Origin: Melanocharis versteri
Lineage: Eukaryota > Chordata > Aves > Passeriformes > Melanocharitidae
DNA length: 64,000 nucleotides
Reading direction: 5' to 3'
Assembly (NCBI GenBank): GCA_013397845.1
Contig: VZTG01006794.1
Location: forward strand, 191,765-255,764
The notes under the pieces are model-generated. The model saw nothing but the letters and a program-made list of their open reading frames with translations. It searched no databases and was not told where the DNA came from. Below are positions 17,338-29,165 of the stretch, piece after piece; within the stretch, counting starts at the first letter, position 1; each line of letters starts with the position of its first letter. Both the position numbers and the translations under genes were made by a program.

Positions 17338-17407
17338 ATGCAGCAGGGCCGGCCATCCCTCTGCTGCGTCTCCACCATCCGCAGCTCGCAGGGACCACCC
17401 GAGCCAG
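17338..17407 (+). CDS. SAMD10: SAMD10 coding exon 1 (proximal candidate)
   Basis: The ATG has G at -3 and an in-frame stop 45 bases upstream. It encodes MQQGRPSLCCVSTIRSSQGP and three more residues, then a good donor CCAG|GTGAGG in phase 1, which fits exon 2. There is no clear homology to the human first exon, so the start is uncertain. Confidence 0.5.
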
Positions 17408-20400
17408 GTGAGGGGTCTCCAGGGCATGGCCGGGGGGCTGTGGGGCCAGCGGGCCTGGGGGGAGATGCTGCATGTGCATTCCTGGCCGGAGGGCACAGCC
17501 TCCGGCTCAGCAGAGAGGGGCGGAGGGGATGGAGGGTGGCTGGTTGCTCCTGGGAATGCTGTGGCTACTCTCTGTGCAGGGCATGGGAAGGAGAGGAGAG
17601 CCCGTGTTGGATGTGACCCCCACGTCCCTGCGTGGAGCCAGTGCAGGGCTGTCCTGACACGGAGCTCCTCTGTCCCCATCCTTCGCTTGCTCCAAAATGC
17701 TCCCACATGCCCTGCTCAGCACCCTCCTTACCGTCCCATGTCGAGTGCTCCCAGGTGATGGGAAGGAAAGTTGGGACCCAAGGGCTGGGCTGGGGAAGCT
17801 GAGACAGTGGAGGAGCTGCAGGAGCCAAGGCCTCTGGGCTGTGGGGCAGCCACTGCCTGCTCCAACGGGGAGCCATGCCCCTGGAGCTCCCAGACCTGCC
17901 TTTCTTCCCGGCTTGTTTTCCCCTTCGACTTTCACTCCTGTTTCCCATCTGCTCCCACTCCTGCTGCTGCCTCCAGCAGTGTTTGCTGCAGGAGCAGAGA
18001 TGCCCATGTCCTGCTGCTGGAGACAGATGCTCCATAGCTCCCTATGGATATGGGTCCAGCTGGTGGCCAGAGCCCCCTTCCCTCCACTCCCTGTAGCAAG
18101 TCCTGGGGAAGCCCTGGCACAGCAGAAGGACACAGCTCTGGCACCAGCTCCCCCAGACCTGCCAGGTTTATGTCTGCCGCAGCACCCAGTGGGACAGGCA
18201 GTTTCCAGCTCGGAGGTATCCCAGCACAGCTGCAGTGCTCAGGGTGTGGAGGACAGGACGGTGGCATCTCAGACATCCTTGGCTGGAGGGAGCACAGCCC
18301 ACTCTGGTTCTCACCCGACAGGCTCAGGGTGTCTGAGGCTCTTGGAAGTCATCGGAGACATCCCCATCTCCTGGGACAAGTGCAGACACTACCCCTGCCA
18401 GTCCTGCCTCTGCTCCCTGCTGAGCCTCTCCATGGATCTCCCTCCACCTTGTTTTCTCTAAAATCACTCCCCCAGCCATCAGACAGGTCCCCTGCCTCAG
18501 TTTCCCCATGGCAATGCTTCCTGCTGGGTGTGTTTAAGAAATAACATTGTGTGATGTGGTCTGGGTGTCCTGGGACAACCCTTTTCTGCTCTATTTTGAC
18601 TTTTTTTGGCCAATTGTTCTCCTATTGCATAAAGGTGTATTTGAGTGGTCACTTTGAAACCTCTTCCCTCTTAAAACCCACTAATTAGGAAAACTAGCTG
18701 CATCAGGGTTTCTCCAGCCTTCCCGCTCTCCCAGGGTGGTTTGTCCTGAATGTGGGTCTCCTTTGGGTGCTGCTGTGCTCTTGGAGGTGGTTCATGACTT
18801 GCCTGGCTCCGCGTGGTGGGAGCAGGTGAGCTGGGGGATGCTCTGGTCTTTGCTTCCACAGATCAGAGCTGCTTATGTCAAGCTGTCTGGCTTTTATCCG
18901 GAGCAGACAGAGCGTGAGCCCCTAATACCCACTCACCCTCCTCCTACGGCAGCTGGGTCCCTTCAGCCCCCCTCAAAGGAAAGCTTTGCATCCTCATTGC
19001 AATCCCAATGCCCTCAGCTTGTTAAAACACAAGGAATTGGACCTCGATGACCTTTGTGGGTCCCTTCCATCTCAGGATATCCTATGATTCTATGAATAAG
19101 GGACAAAAAGCACTCGTTGTGGGTAAATGGCTCTTCGTGGTCATTATTGAAGGGCTGGTGTGTGTTCTGCCATCAGTGGTGTGCACAGTAGCTGTCCCCA
19201 GGCCCCCATGGTCTGTGCTGGGGGACCAGCCTGCATTCCCTTATTCACCAGGCTGCCCAGGGAGGGTTTCTCTGCTCCCCTTCCCTCAGTGGTGGCAGTT
19301 TGCTGTCAGCCTGGTCCATGGAAAGGAGCTTCCCTTGGCCTCCTCCTGGTGCCTGTCCCGGCAGAGTGGCAGTGACAAGCAGGAGGTTCTCACCACGTGT
19401 CGGGGATCAGCTGCAGGTCCCACGTCTGCTCGGCTGGCGGATGTCAAAACAAACGTCGCTCGTGAGGGGTTTGTGTGGGCAAACATCTTGTCGGGTGCCT
19501 GCTGGATCCCAGCACCAGCTGGCGGTTCCTGGGCTGGTGGATTTTCTTCCTGGCAATGGGAAAGGAAGGCGGGAACGGGGAGTTTTTGGAGAAAGCGGCC
19601 CACAGCCTGTATTCAGCAGGTCCTGTGGGGTGGAAAAGGCACTTTTGGGTACCCAGGCGTGGGGTGGATGAGCACCATGGCCGTCTCTCACCCCCCTTCC
19701 CTCTGCAGCCGCCGCTGCCGCCTCTGCTCACTTCAGCTTCTGCCGCAGCCTCCTGGAGCACACGGTGTCGGCCGAAAACCTCAGCTACCGCCTGCAGCGC
19801 AACCCGGGCAGCAGCCTCACCTGGCACGACGGCCGCAGCCAGCGCCCCGACGGCGGCCGCACCGTCAAACTCCTGCGGCAGCCGGGCACCGAGGGCTCGC
19901 AGGTACCCCCGCACCCCACCCCAGGCATGCCACGGGGAGCACGGCACACCATGGACCCCCCGCAGGAGCGCCTCCTCTTTCCCTGCAGGATCGGGCCTTC
20001 AGATCTTGTTTTGCTAAAAGTCCTCATGATTATTGGGCATTTAATTATAGTAATATATATATAAACATAATAATGTAAGTGTTTTCATCAGGCTGCAGGG
20101 TGTGCTAGGGTGAGCTGTCTGTGTTACCTCCCCTCTGTGTGTCACCTGCCCTCCCACCTGGAGCTGGGATTTAATACAATTTTGCAGTAGATGTGCCAGG
20201 ACCAAATTCCTTATAATGCCTCAAAATCCCTGAGTGCTTGGGTGTGTCTCTTAGCCATATTTGGGCCATTGTTTTCCTAAAATTTGAAACTTTATCATAC
20301 TATGGAGGCTGTGAGCCAAAGGTTTCCATGCTTTCACTGCTGCACAGCCACAGGAAGGAGCATCATCTCTGCAGGTGGCTCCTGGTGCTTCCCAGCCCCT

Positions 20401-23400
20401 CCTTAACACCCTGCAAGCTGGGTTCAGAGGTGGCACATCCAGACAGCGAATGCTGGAAAGAAAACAGGGGAAATCCAACTGCCTGGCTTCCAGCTGCCAG
20501 CATGGAGATGCTTTTGTACCACAGGCTTCAGAAGGGAGCAGGGACCCCACAGGGATGGGTAGGGTCGTGATGCTCTCAGGAGCAGCAGCTCCAGGGGAGA
20601 TAGTGCTGGTGGCACTGTACCATCCCCTCCATGTGGCTCCTGCATGGGGACATGCCAGCCACTCTCCAGCTGCCAGCTGTGGCTTATCACAGCCCTCCCT
20701 CCTGCATCTCTATGTACTGCCCAGAAGGATTTAGCGAAAGGTTCTTCATTTGCCGTAAGCAAAGAAAAATGCCCGAGCGAAAGGAGGTGATGCAAGTCGC
20801 TCCTTGCAGGGCCCAGGGATGGCTCCCACCCCCTGGTTCCCCCAGCCACCTCCTGCCCTCCTGCCGGAGCAGCCTCCCAGCACTCCCGCCTGCTCTCCTC
20901 CACACCGGCGCTCGATATTCACGGCTGAGAGTTTATCAGAGAGACAGCGCGGCTCAGCCGGCTGGAAAACGAGCCCATGATCCCTTACCCCTCCCCTGCC
21001 CCTCTGGGGAGTGCAGGGGCTCGCTTGGGGACCCTCCGTGGGGAGCGGGGAATGCATGCCGAGCAGGCAGCACAGGGTTTAGGGATGCTGGGATGGTCCC
21101 CGGCGCAGGGCTGTGTCCGATGAGTGATGTGCGTGCAGCCGTGTGCGTGCCCAGGGAAATTGCCAGTTGTTTGTCACCTCTTCCCCCGTGCCTCGGAGGG
21201 TTAGTTGGATAATAGCTGTGGGAAGCTCCAGGGAAGCTGGTTGTTATTCCCCCCAGCCCCTCCGCTTCTCATCATCACTCGTTAGTGAATCCAGAGCAAA
21301 TCGCTGCCTCCTCCTANTGCCGGCAGGCGACTCCCGGGATGCGTCTGGTGGAGCCGGGCAGCTGCCAGGGTCTCCCCCAAAGACGAGGATTTGGTTCGGA
21401 AACTGCACCGTGTGCATTGTCTATCGGATTTTCCATCGGCTTTGCGGACGGACTCCCTAGTTATTAATGTACAGCCTCCCAGCTTCGCCTTCTTCCCTCT
21501 TGCTTGAAGGTTCCCAGCGAGCTCTGCTTGAGGAAAAGTTCCTTTCCAAGTTCAAACGCTCCCCTGGGCACAGGCAGCAGCCCCACCAGGCTGGCCGGGC
21601 TCCATGGCAATGCCTGGCACGGGGCAGGGAACACACCCCAGCCCAGCTGCCCTCCACTGCCTCCTCTGCAGCATCTCTCAGGAATGTGTCATTAGTTTCA
21701 GTAACTGCGGGATGTCTGGAGTCCCTCTTACACTAATTATCCCTGCTCCTCTATTAGGCATGCTTAATTAGCCAGCGTTCACACGCAGAGGTCGATGTTG
21801 GCACACCGCGGGCCACACGCTGTCGACCTCTCCCATGCCGGTGTGTCCTGCATCAGCTGCTGTTCCTGCTCTGTCCCTGCCGTGTCCTGGGCACGGGTGA
21901 GCCCTGGCAGTCCCCTTGTGTTGTGGGCAGCAGGGATGCCTTTTCCACCCCAATTTGCCTGTGATCCAGCCCAGGACAGTCGCAGCAGCTTGGGCACAAA
22001 TGAATGCTTTGAAGTGGCAATGTTTGCTGGTGCTGCCCAAGGATGAAGTCTCAGCATCACCAGCAGTGGAGAGCTCACCAATCTCTCCTAGGTGATAAAA
22101 GCGGGGAAAGGGAGATTCCTGCATCCTCCAGCCCCATTTCCCAGCCAACCTGCAGGATTCCCGAGGAGAAGCAGGCTTGTTCCCCTGCACGGTCACAGCT
22201 CAAGATGTGTGATTTGCTCTGTACGAGATAAATCCAGGCTGCAATAACCTTGCGAGACCAGAGTAGCTGTGATAGGGGAGAGAAAACGGAGCTGCCAAGC
22301 GGCTCAGGGTGAGACTGGGTGGCTCAGAGTGAGACTGGCCACTGCAGCAGACAGCTGGAGGGAGGGAAGGTGGCATGGAGGGATGCTGTCAGATAAGCCC
22401 CTTCTCCCTGTGGGCATAGCTCAGCAGGTGGCGGAGGGTGGCCAGGGCACACTGGGGTGCTGGGGACTGTGTCCCTGCTTTATCCTGGGTGTCTCTGGGC
22501 ATAGCAGCACCCCAAGAACAGGCTGTAGGATTCAGAGGTGGCCTTAGACAGCTGCAAGGCTGCAGGACCTTGTTGTGACTGGTCAGCTCAGGGTTGAAGG
22601 GAGTTGAGAGGGAGAGAAAGGGAGAGTTCTTCCTGCTCCAGGGCACCAGCTGGCTGCTGGCTGCTTTCCTGGGGACTTCTGGTGGGGATGAATTTGCACC
22701 ACTACCAACATCTGGTAGGGTTGGCTTTGCACCAGTTCCCACTGTCCTCAAGGACCTCACTGGCTTCATCCCCACTGAGAGCTGCCAGTAAATGCCCATC
22801 TCTGCCCGGTGAGGAGGAGACCCTGGGGACCCCCCAGCACATCTCCTGAGCCTGTGCAATGCTCTGCTGGGCTGGGAGATGCACAGGAGAGGAGATCTGG
22901 GTCTCTCGTCTGCAGCAGGAGGGCTGGGAAGTTTAAAGTGTTGAGTCTATATACAGCAGGACAATGAGCTCGACCTCCCATGCCCACTCTCCCTGCCCCC
23001 CTTACTGGTTCCTCTGATTTCAGGGTGAGCCCAGAGACTCCAGATGGTGTGAAGGCAAAGTCAGCCAGCATCACCACAATCCTATGCAGCCAACCAGCAT
23101 CTCCCCCACCCCCATTTTTCTCCTCACAGGGTTGAATCCCAGTAATGCTCTCCCTTCCCACTCCCCTCAGGTCCGTGGCTGTGACCACTATGGCATTTAC
23201 CACACCAGCCCCACGCTGGGCAGCCTGGTCAAGCCAGTGGTGCTGTGGACCCAGCAGGATGTGTGCAAATGGCTGAAGAAGCACTGCCCACACAACTATC
23301 TCATCTACGTCGAGGCGTTCTCCCACCACGCCATCACAGGTACAGTGTGCCCTCTGGACTGTTTGCCACTAGCACGTGTTCCTGGGAAAGGCTTGTTTGG

Positions 23401-25095
23401 ACATCCGTGGTTCAGAAGACGGACGTACCCCCCCATTTCTGTCCCCTGTCCCTGTGAAATGAAGCCAGGGTGAGAGCAGGAGACACAGCGACACTGACTC
23501 AGGCTGGGCAGGAGGCATCTACCACCAGGGTGAGCTCCAGGACAGGCTGGAGGTTGTTTAAAATAACAAATTGGTTTATAAGACAGGGAAGAGTTTTCCC
23601 ATCACCTAGATTAATACAATAATAAATTTTTTACAGTTTTTTAAATACTGAAAATTTTTGCAGAAGAGAAAAATCTCTGCCTGGTTGGAGTCCAAGTTTC
23701 AAAGGTCTTTGTCCAGGTCTGAATCCAACTCCCAACCAAGTCCTTCAAGGAGACTCACCTCTAGGACCTGCTCCCTCCCCTTTCCTCCCTGGAGACAGTG
23801 GCTTTGGCCTCTGTGTAAGAGCATAATTCCAGTCCAACTTCCACATGTGCAAGGCCAGACTGAGCTCTGCCAGGGCCAGGGGATGGTGGCAGGGAAGTGA
23901 GGGCAGGAGCTGCCTGGGGGGGATGCAAAATCCTAATGCAAGAGCTCAGCCACCCTTGCTCAGGCAACAAAGGCAGCATTAGTGAGCATACGCTGGGAAG
24001 CAAGGACAAAAGCTGGTTTAAAATCCCTCGTCTAATAGCCCCAGTCTGGAGGGAAGTGGCTCGGCGGGGACCGGAGCGCTAATGCGTTGTGATGGGCACC
24101 CCCATTCCCCCGGGACGACCGGCCCGCACGGGGACCCTGCGCTCGGAAAACATCTCCTCGTGTGGGAGGTGGAGCGGGGAAATGGAAAGCTGCTGCCTGC
24201 GGGGATGGGTTACACGATTGCGGTGCCGGTACCTGTCAGAGGCTGGGGACATGAGCTGCCATCCGGCGCTCTCTGAAAGTGAGGTCACGAACCAGAATGG
24301 TTTGGGTTGGAAGGGACCTTAAAGCTCATCTCGTTCCACCCCCTTGCCGTGGGCAGGGACACCTTCTGCTAGACCAGGTTTCTCTAAGCCTTGTCCAGCC
24401 TGGACTTGAACACTTCCAGGGATGGGGCAGCCACAGCTCCTCTGGGTAACCTGTGCCAGGGCCTCCCCACCCTCACAGGGAAGAATTTCTTCCCGATATC
24501 CAGTTTAACCCTATCCTCTGCCAGTCATTCCCCCTCGTCCTGTCACTCCACGTACTACTCCAGGCAGTGAGAGAGCTCTCCCTCCTCATTGCTCCATGCT
24601 GATGGGCTCCCCTTTGTGCTGCCCTTTCCTGGAGCCATCCCCCCACTCCACGGGCCGGTCAGGCACTGAGCGATTCCGTGTTTGCAGGCCGGGCGCTGCT
24701 GCGGCTCAACGGGGAGAAGCTGCAGCGCATGGGGATCGCGCTGGAGACGCAGCGCCAGGAGGTCCTGCAGCAGGTCCTGCAGCTCCAGGTGCGCGAGGAG
24801 GTCCGGAACCTGCAGCTGCTCAGCCAAGGTAGGGCCGGCGGGGCAGCCGGGCAGGGCGAGGCTCTGGGGCTGGGCTGTGGCACAGGGGGATGGGTTGTTC
24901 AGGGAGCACAGGGATGAGTTGTGATGCACAGGGCCAGGCTGCCACAAACAGCCCAAAGTCCGTCAGTGGCATTTTGCATGGAAGGGAAGAGATTCTGCGG
25001 GGCAGGCAGTGGGTGAGCTGTGACATGCCACCCTGCAGGCTGTTTATTCCTTCCTCTCCCACCTTGTTCCAGCTTCTTTTGGAAATGTCTCCTAG
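17338..25095 (+). CDS. SAMD10: SAMD10, sterile alpha motif domain-containing protein 10
   Basis: Five exons join in frame: 17338-17407, 19709-19902, 23171-23339, 24688-24828 and 25073-25095, giving 198 residues against about 202 in human. Exon 2 carries AHFSFCRSLLEHTVSAEN and SLTWHDGRSQR, signatures of the family. The SAM domain runs from about residue 112 to 180, with VVLWTQQDVCKWLKKHCP, YVEAFSHHAITGRALLRL and QRMGIALETQRQEVLQQVL. SAM domains of this group mediate protein-protein contact; the cellular role of SAMD10 is poorly known. The C-terminus ASFGNVS is encoded by a tiny last exon. An in-frame TGA at 17293 precedes the chosen ATG. The first 23 residues do not resemble the mammalian N-terminus, and a rival first exon sits at 13525. 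Exons 2-5 are secure; exon 1 is a model. Confidence 0.92.
17408..19708. other. SAMD10: SAMD10 intron 1
   Basis: Bounded by a GT donor at 17408 and an AG acceptor at 19707-19708. It contains a CR1 tail at 19033-19098 and nothing else that I recognise. It would be about 6 kb if the distal first exon is used. Confidence 0.6.
19033..19098 (+). repeat. CR1 LINE terminal fragment in SAMD10 intron 1
   Basis: The sequence 'ggacctcgatgacctttgtg' followed by 'ggtcccttccatctcag' and 'cctatgattctatga' is the last 60-odd bases of a plus-oriented CR1, with its terminal ATTCTATGA repeat intact. Confidence 0.88.
19709..19902 (+). CDS. SAMD10: SAMD10 coding exon 2
   Basis: Acceptor CTCTGCAG|CC, then a run of alanines and SAHFSFCRSLLEHTVSAEN, then SSLTWHDGRSQRP and VKLLRQPGTEGSQ. 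The donor is TCGCAG|GTACCC, in phase 0. The AHFSFC...LLEHTVSAE core is diagnostic for SAMD10. Confidence 0.93.
19903..23170. other. SAMD10: SAMD10 intron 2
   Basis: No gene inside. It holds AT-rich islands at about 20005-20090 and 21700-21780, a small 20-base duplication ('ggctcagggtgagactgg' / 'ggctcagagtgagactgg') at about 22301-22338, and a single unresolved base at 21317. The stretch at about 20900-21480 is locally CpG-rich and then AT-rich and could hold a regulatory element. Confidence 0.55.
23171..23339 (+). CDS. SAMD10: SAMD10 coding exon 3, first half of SAM domain
   Basis: Acceptor CCCCTCAG|GTCC. It encodes DHYGIYHTSPTLGSLVKP, then VVLWTQQDVCKWLKKHCP and YVEAFSHHAIT. The donor is ATCACAG|GTACAG, ending in phase 1. 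It is the most conserved part of the protein. Confidence 0.96.
24290..24590 (-). repeat. CR1 LINE 3'-end fragment in SAMD10 intron 3
   Basis: About 300 bases in reverse orientation: 'ggtttgggttggaagggacc', 'gggcagggacaccttctgct', 'aacacttccagggatggggc', 'ctctgggtaacctgtgccag' and 'gaatttcttcccgatatcc'. This is one of the longer copies in the window. It ends about 100 bases before exon 4. Confidence 0.92.
24688..24828 (+). CDS. SAMD10: SAMD10 coding exon 4, second half of SAM domain
   Basis: Acceptor TTTGCAG|GCCGG. It encodes GRALLRLNGEKLQRMGI, then the helix RQEVLQQVLQLQVREEV and RNLQLLSQ. The donor is AGCCAAG|GTAGGG, read as phase 1. The HIL-type end of the domain is shared with the paralogue SAMD12. 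Confidence 0.95.
25073..25095 (+). CDS. SAMD10: SAMD10 coding exon 5 (tiny terminal exon)
   Basis: The acceptor TTGTTCCAG is followed by 23 bases that complete an alanine and encode SFGNVS and TAG. The same A-S-F-G-x-x-S ending closes the mammalian protein, which makes this very short exon convincing despite its size. Confidence 0.9.
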
Positions 25096-26390
25096 CTGAT
25101 CCGTCTGTTTGGCAGATTGCACCAACACTGTGAACCGAGCTCCGCTGGGATGGGCTGTGCACTGCCGATACGAGACCTGAGCCACACGCTTGGAATAAGA
25201 AGAGACAGCTTCCCAGACACTCCGGGGCTCCTCTCCTGCTTCTTCCTTCTCTTTCTTTTAAAGGAATACATTCCTGTGCAGGGATGGAAGATTTCTTCCA
25301 GCAGACACAGCTCTCAGCTGGAGGAAAATCAGCAAACCAGCTGCTGGGACAGATGATGAACTTCCATCCACCTGAGCCTGACAGTTCGCAGGGAAAGAGA
25401 CGGAAAAAAGGAGATGGCAAAAGGCAGGTCTCAGCACTGTGGAGAAAGGGAACGCGGTGATTCCAGGGACAGCTCGGAGCCATGTGCAGGACACTGAAGC
25501 ATTATGCACTTGGGCAACATCCCAGCACCCGGCAACTCGTGTCCATGCCTCGGAGCTTATTTAGGGAGCTTTGGTTTCCTCATCAGACTGGGCTGTCTTC
25601 CAGCGTCTGGGGAGATGACGTTATCAGTAGCAAATAGGATGATACAACCAGTCAAAAAATTCAAAGCTGGGCCAAGACCCCAGCACCCAGCTCCACTTGG
25701 TGAGTTAAAAAGGGAGCTGAGTCATCAGAGCTGGAAAATCTGGGAGTAAAAGCAGGGTGGATGCGCCGGGAGGGTGCCATGGCCTGGAGGAAGCTGCGCC
25801 AGAAGCTCATCCTTCATCCATGGGCAGACAGGGGAGCCCTGCAGGGGCTGGGGGGAGCAGGCAGGGGTGCTGCTGGGTGCTGCTGGGTGCTGCCTGGGGT
25901 GAGGCTGGGGGATCACTGGGTGCCAGGTCCTCCCCGGCCCCCATGCAAGCCCTGCTCTGCTCCATGCTCCCACCAGCTCTGCAGAGCTCTGCTCATCCAG
26001 GCATTGTCCTGACCTCCTGCCCAAGGGCTGGCGGTGGTGCCACCAAAGCCAGGCACCTTCCTGATGACCTGCACCATCATTAAGGTGGAAGTGTTTGCTG
26101 TTACACCCCTCATCTCCCAAACTCTCCCATACAGAGCTACAGACTGCCCTTGTGGGCAGATAAGGAAAATCCATGTGCAAATCAGGATTTTGGGCCGGAG
26201 TGGATGCTGTCACCTCCCCACATTCCACCTCAAGTGATGAGGGTGGGGCTATGGGTCATGGGGGTCCAAAAACAGCAGCACCCCAAAACTCCTGGGGCAT
26301 CGTGATGTGGAGACAGGTCACAGTGCCCCCCAGCCGGGCACCCTCTTGCCTGCTTCTCTGCTGGTAATAAATTAGAGACTGTTATTTTAA
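25096..26390 (+). other. SAMD10: Probable SAMD10 3' UTR
   Basis: Runs from the SAMD10 stop codon to just past the first AATAAA on this strand. No competing exon is seen. Length and the single signal are the only support. Confidence 0.5.
26366..26371 (+). terminator. SAMD10: Poly(A) signal AATAAA, probable SAMD10 3' end
   Basis: The canonical hexamer in 'ctggtaataaattagag', followed by T-rich sequence. It is the first such signal downstream of the SAMD10 stop, about 1.27 kb away. Confidence 0.5.
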
Positions 26391-28599
26391 CTCACTGCTC
26401 TTCTGACTCTTCCCACACTTGAACCTGCCCTGTGAGTTTGGTCCCTCCAGTCCTTCCTGGGGATGCTCTGGAGATGTCTACAGCCCTAAATCCCTCCACG
26501 CTGGGCTGAACATGAAGCCTCCAAATTTCCAAAATCCAAATTTTCTCCAGAAAGGCATAGTCTGGTTGGTGCCTGCAGCAGAGTGACCCAGACCATGCAG
26601 CCAACATCTCCCTTCTCTGTCTGTGGGTCAGGGGTCTTTGACCCTCAGCTCCATCTGCACGGAAGCAGCTCCAGGGCTTTGCTGTGTGCTGCCCCCGGTA
26701 CCCTAGGACACAAGAATTAGAATTTCCTCCTGTTTCTATACTGACCTTTTCAAATATGCAGCAAAATTTGCTCTCCTCACCTCACCGGAGACTCACGAGC
26801 AACAGAGCTGGGAGAATTTATTGAGTTTTAAGAAAAGGAAAAAGAAGCCAGGAAAAAAGCCCATCTTCCCCACGGCAGGGGTTGTTTCTGTCCTGGTGGG
26901 GAGCCGGGGGGGCAGTGGGAGCGGTGGGGAGGCACAGAGAGCTGCGGGGTGGCCGGGGGGCCAGAAACCCGAAGAGCAGAGCACGGCTGTGGGCGTCTGC
27001 ACATCGTTAGAGGGAGACGCTGAGCTTCTCTCCAGAGCTGGGGAGCTGCATCGGGAGAAATGTCTTCTCCGGGCTCCATCTGGGCTCATGCAGCAAATTG
27101 GTGGAGATTTGGCTTGGAATGCAGCTGGGGTGCACAGAGCAGTGCTGAGGCTGCCCCGGACCCCCTGAAAAACGCAGAGTCACCCCCAGATCCTGCCCCA
27201 AAGCCTCTTGCTGTGCTGAGGATGCTCTGGCCCCCTCCAGCTCCTCAGCATGGAAGAAAGGAGGCACAGAAGAAAGCAGAAACCCCACTAATTGCACTCG
27301 GCCGGAGCCCCAAGCACGGCCCCTGTTTGCGTATCTTTCTGAGACCCACCAGCACAGGATGGGGCTGGAGGAGCTGGGTAAAACAATATTCCCAGGGCTG
27401 GCAGGAGGATGCTGTCCTGCCCCCAGTTCCCGGCTCTGTGTCTTTGTCCCGATGAGGACGGCGATAGTGAGAGCAGAGCATCTTTCCAGGCTGGCTCTGA
27501 ACTACTGCTCTGGCAGTGTCTGGTGCCACCTAATGCCCATGGCTTGTCCAAGGGGCAGCCAAGACTCTGCCCAGGGCAGCAGGGATGCATCCAGAGCAGC
27601 ACTGACATGGTTTTGACTTCAGTAGCTCTGGGCATACAGCGAAATCCAGCTGTGTGGTGGATCCAAGGAAGGACAGTCCTCCTCACGGGCGAGAACTTGG
27701 GGTGGTGAGTACTGCACCAGGACTCTGGGAACTAGAGGCAGATGCTGCTCGGGATCCTCTCGGACTGAAGCACAGCTTGGTCACTCCTCATCTTTTGCTG
27801 AGCAAGAAAAATACCTTCTACTTGTCCAGCACTTATCTGCCAGTGATATTCCAGGCACTGCCCCAAAACAAACAGCGCTGACAATGAAACACAGATGAAT
27901 CAATTCATGCAATATTAAAACCAGACAACAATTAAAGTACACAGAAAACACCAGCAAGCATCAGTCAGTCCCCTGCAGCAGGCAGGGGGATGCAGGCAGC
28001 AGCACTGGGGCACAGGGGCAGGCAATGGCCACACAACTCCTGTCTCTGATAAATTTATTTGCCACTTTACTTGGTGGAAATTTTTTGCAATAAGAGGGCC
28101 AATGTGTCACTGGCATCAGGAGTTATGTTCAGCATCTTCTTGTCTTAGAAAGGAACAATCCAGCAACCCCTTCCCAGTGGCAGAGGCAGTTCGCAGATTC
28201 CAGCAAGGTTCTCAAGCAGAAAATAAAAAAGCCAGCAGAGATGCCCATAGAAAATGCATGCAAATTTGTCTGAGTAATTACTGAGCCTGGCTTGATGATG
28301 TAAACACCTCCCGCTCTGAAGCACTGATTGTGGCTCTGATGCAGGGAATGCTCCCCATTCCTCTGACACTGAAATTCATGCTGGGTGCTGAAGGTGCTGT
28401 GCTCTCCCTGGCTGAGTGGGGTGGGAGGACACGGCGTGCTGGGCACAGGGGCGGCAGCACCTGCCACTGGCTCTGCTCAGTTGGAGCTGGTTTAAATTGG
28501 AAAGCCTGTCCCCAGCGGATGGCACACTCGATCTAATTAGGACCCTGTCATCCCATCAGGTGCACAGGGAGGATTACAAACCACCAGTCAAGCTTGGAT

Positions 28600-29165
28600 G
28601 GGAAGCTTGACATGAGCAACACGCGCTGGCAGCCCAGAAAGCCAACCCTGTCCTGGGCTGCATCCCCAGCACCACGGCAGCAGGGAGGGGGGTTTCTCCT
28701 TCTTTGCTCTGCTCTGGAGGGACCCCACCTGCAGTGCTGCCTCAAGGTCTGGGGATCCCAACATCAGAAGGATGTGGAGCTGCTGGAGTGAGTCCAGAGT
28801 ATGAACACAAAGATGCTCCACGGGCTGCAGCACCTCTGCAATGAAGACAGGCTGAGAAATCTGGGGTTGGTAAACCTGGAAAAGTGATGGTTCTGAGGAG
28901 ATCTTAGAGCCACTTTCAGTGCCTAAAGGAGCTCCAAGAAAGCTGGAAAGGAGCTTTGAACAAGAGCATGGAGTGACAGGACAAGGGGGAATGCCTTTAA
29001 ACTGGCAGAGGACAGGGTTAGTTTGGATATTAGGAAGAAATTCTTCCCTGTGAGAGTGGTGAGGCACTGGCACAGGTTACCCAGAGAAGCTGCCTCATCC
29101 CTGCAAGCTTGCAGCTGCCTGGAAGGGCTGCCTGGGTGCTGCTCCAAGTCAGAGCACCCCAGGGA
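28600..29165 (+). repeat. CR1 LINE copy, longest in the window
   Basis: About 565 bases, reaching from the decayed end of ORF2 ('gacatgagcaacacgcgctgg', 'ctgggctgcatccccagcac') through 'gatgtggagctgctggagtg', 'acaggacaagggggaatgcc' and 'ttaggaagaaattcttccct' to 'ctggcacaggttacccagag'. Frameshifts and stops throughout mean that no product is possible. Confidence 0.85.

Noticed and set aside
19047..20078. Open frame of 343 codons on the plus strand
   Set aside because: It reads through SAMD10 intron 1 and exon 2 in the wrong frame; the real exon 2 frame gives the SAMD10 AHFSFC...SLTWHD motifs.
17338..25095. Identification as SAMD12 instead of SAMD10
   Set aside because: The SAM domains are similar, but the AHFSFC...LLEHTVSAE and SLTWHD segments and the ASFGNVS ending belong to SAMD10.
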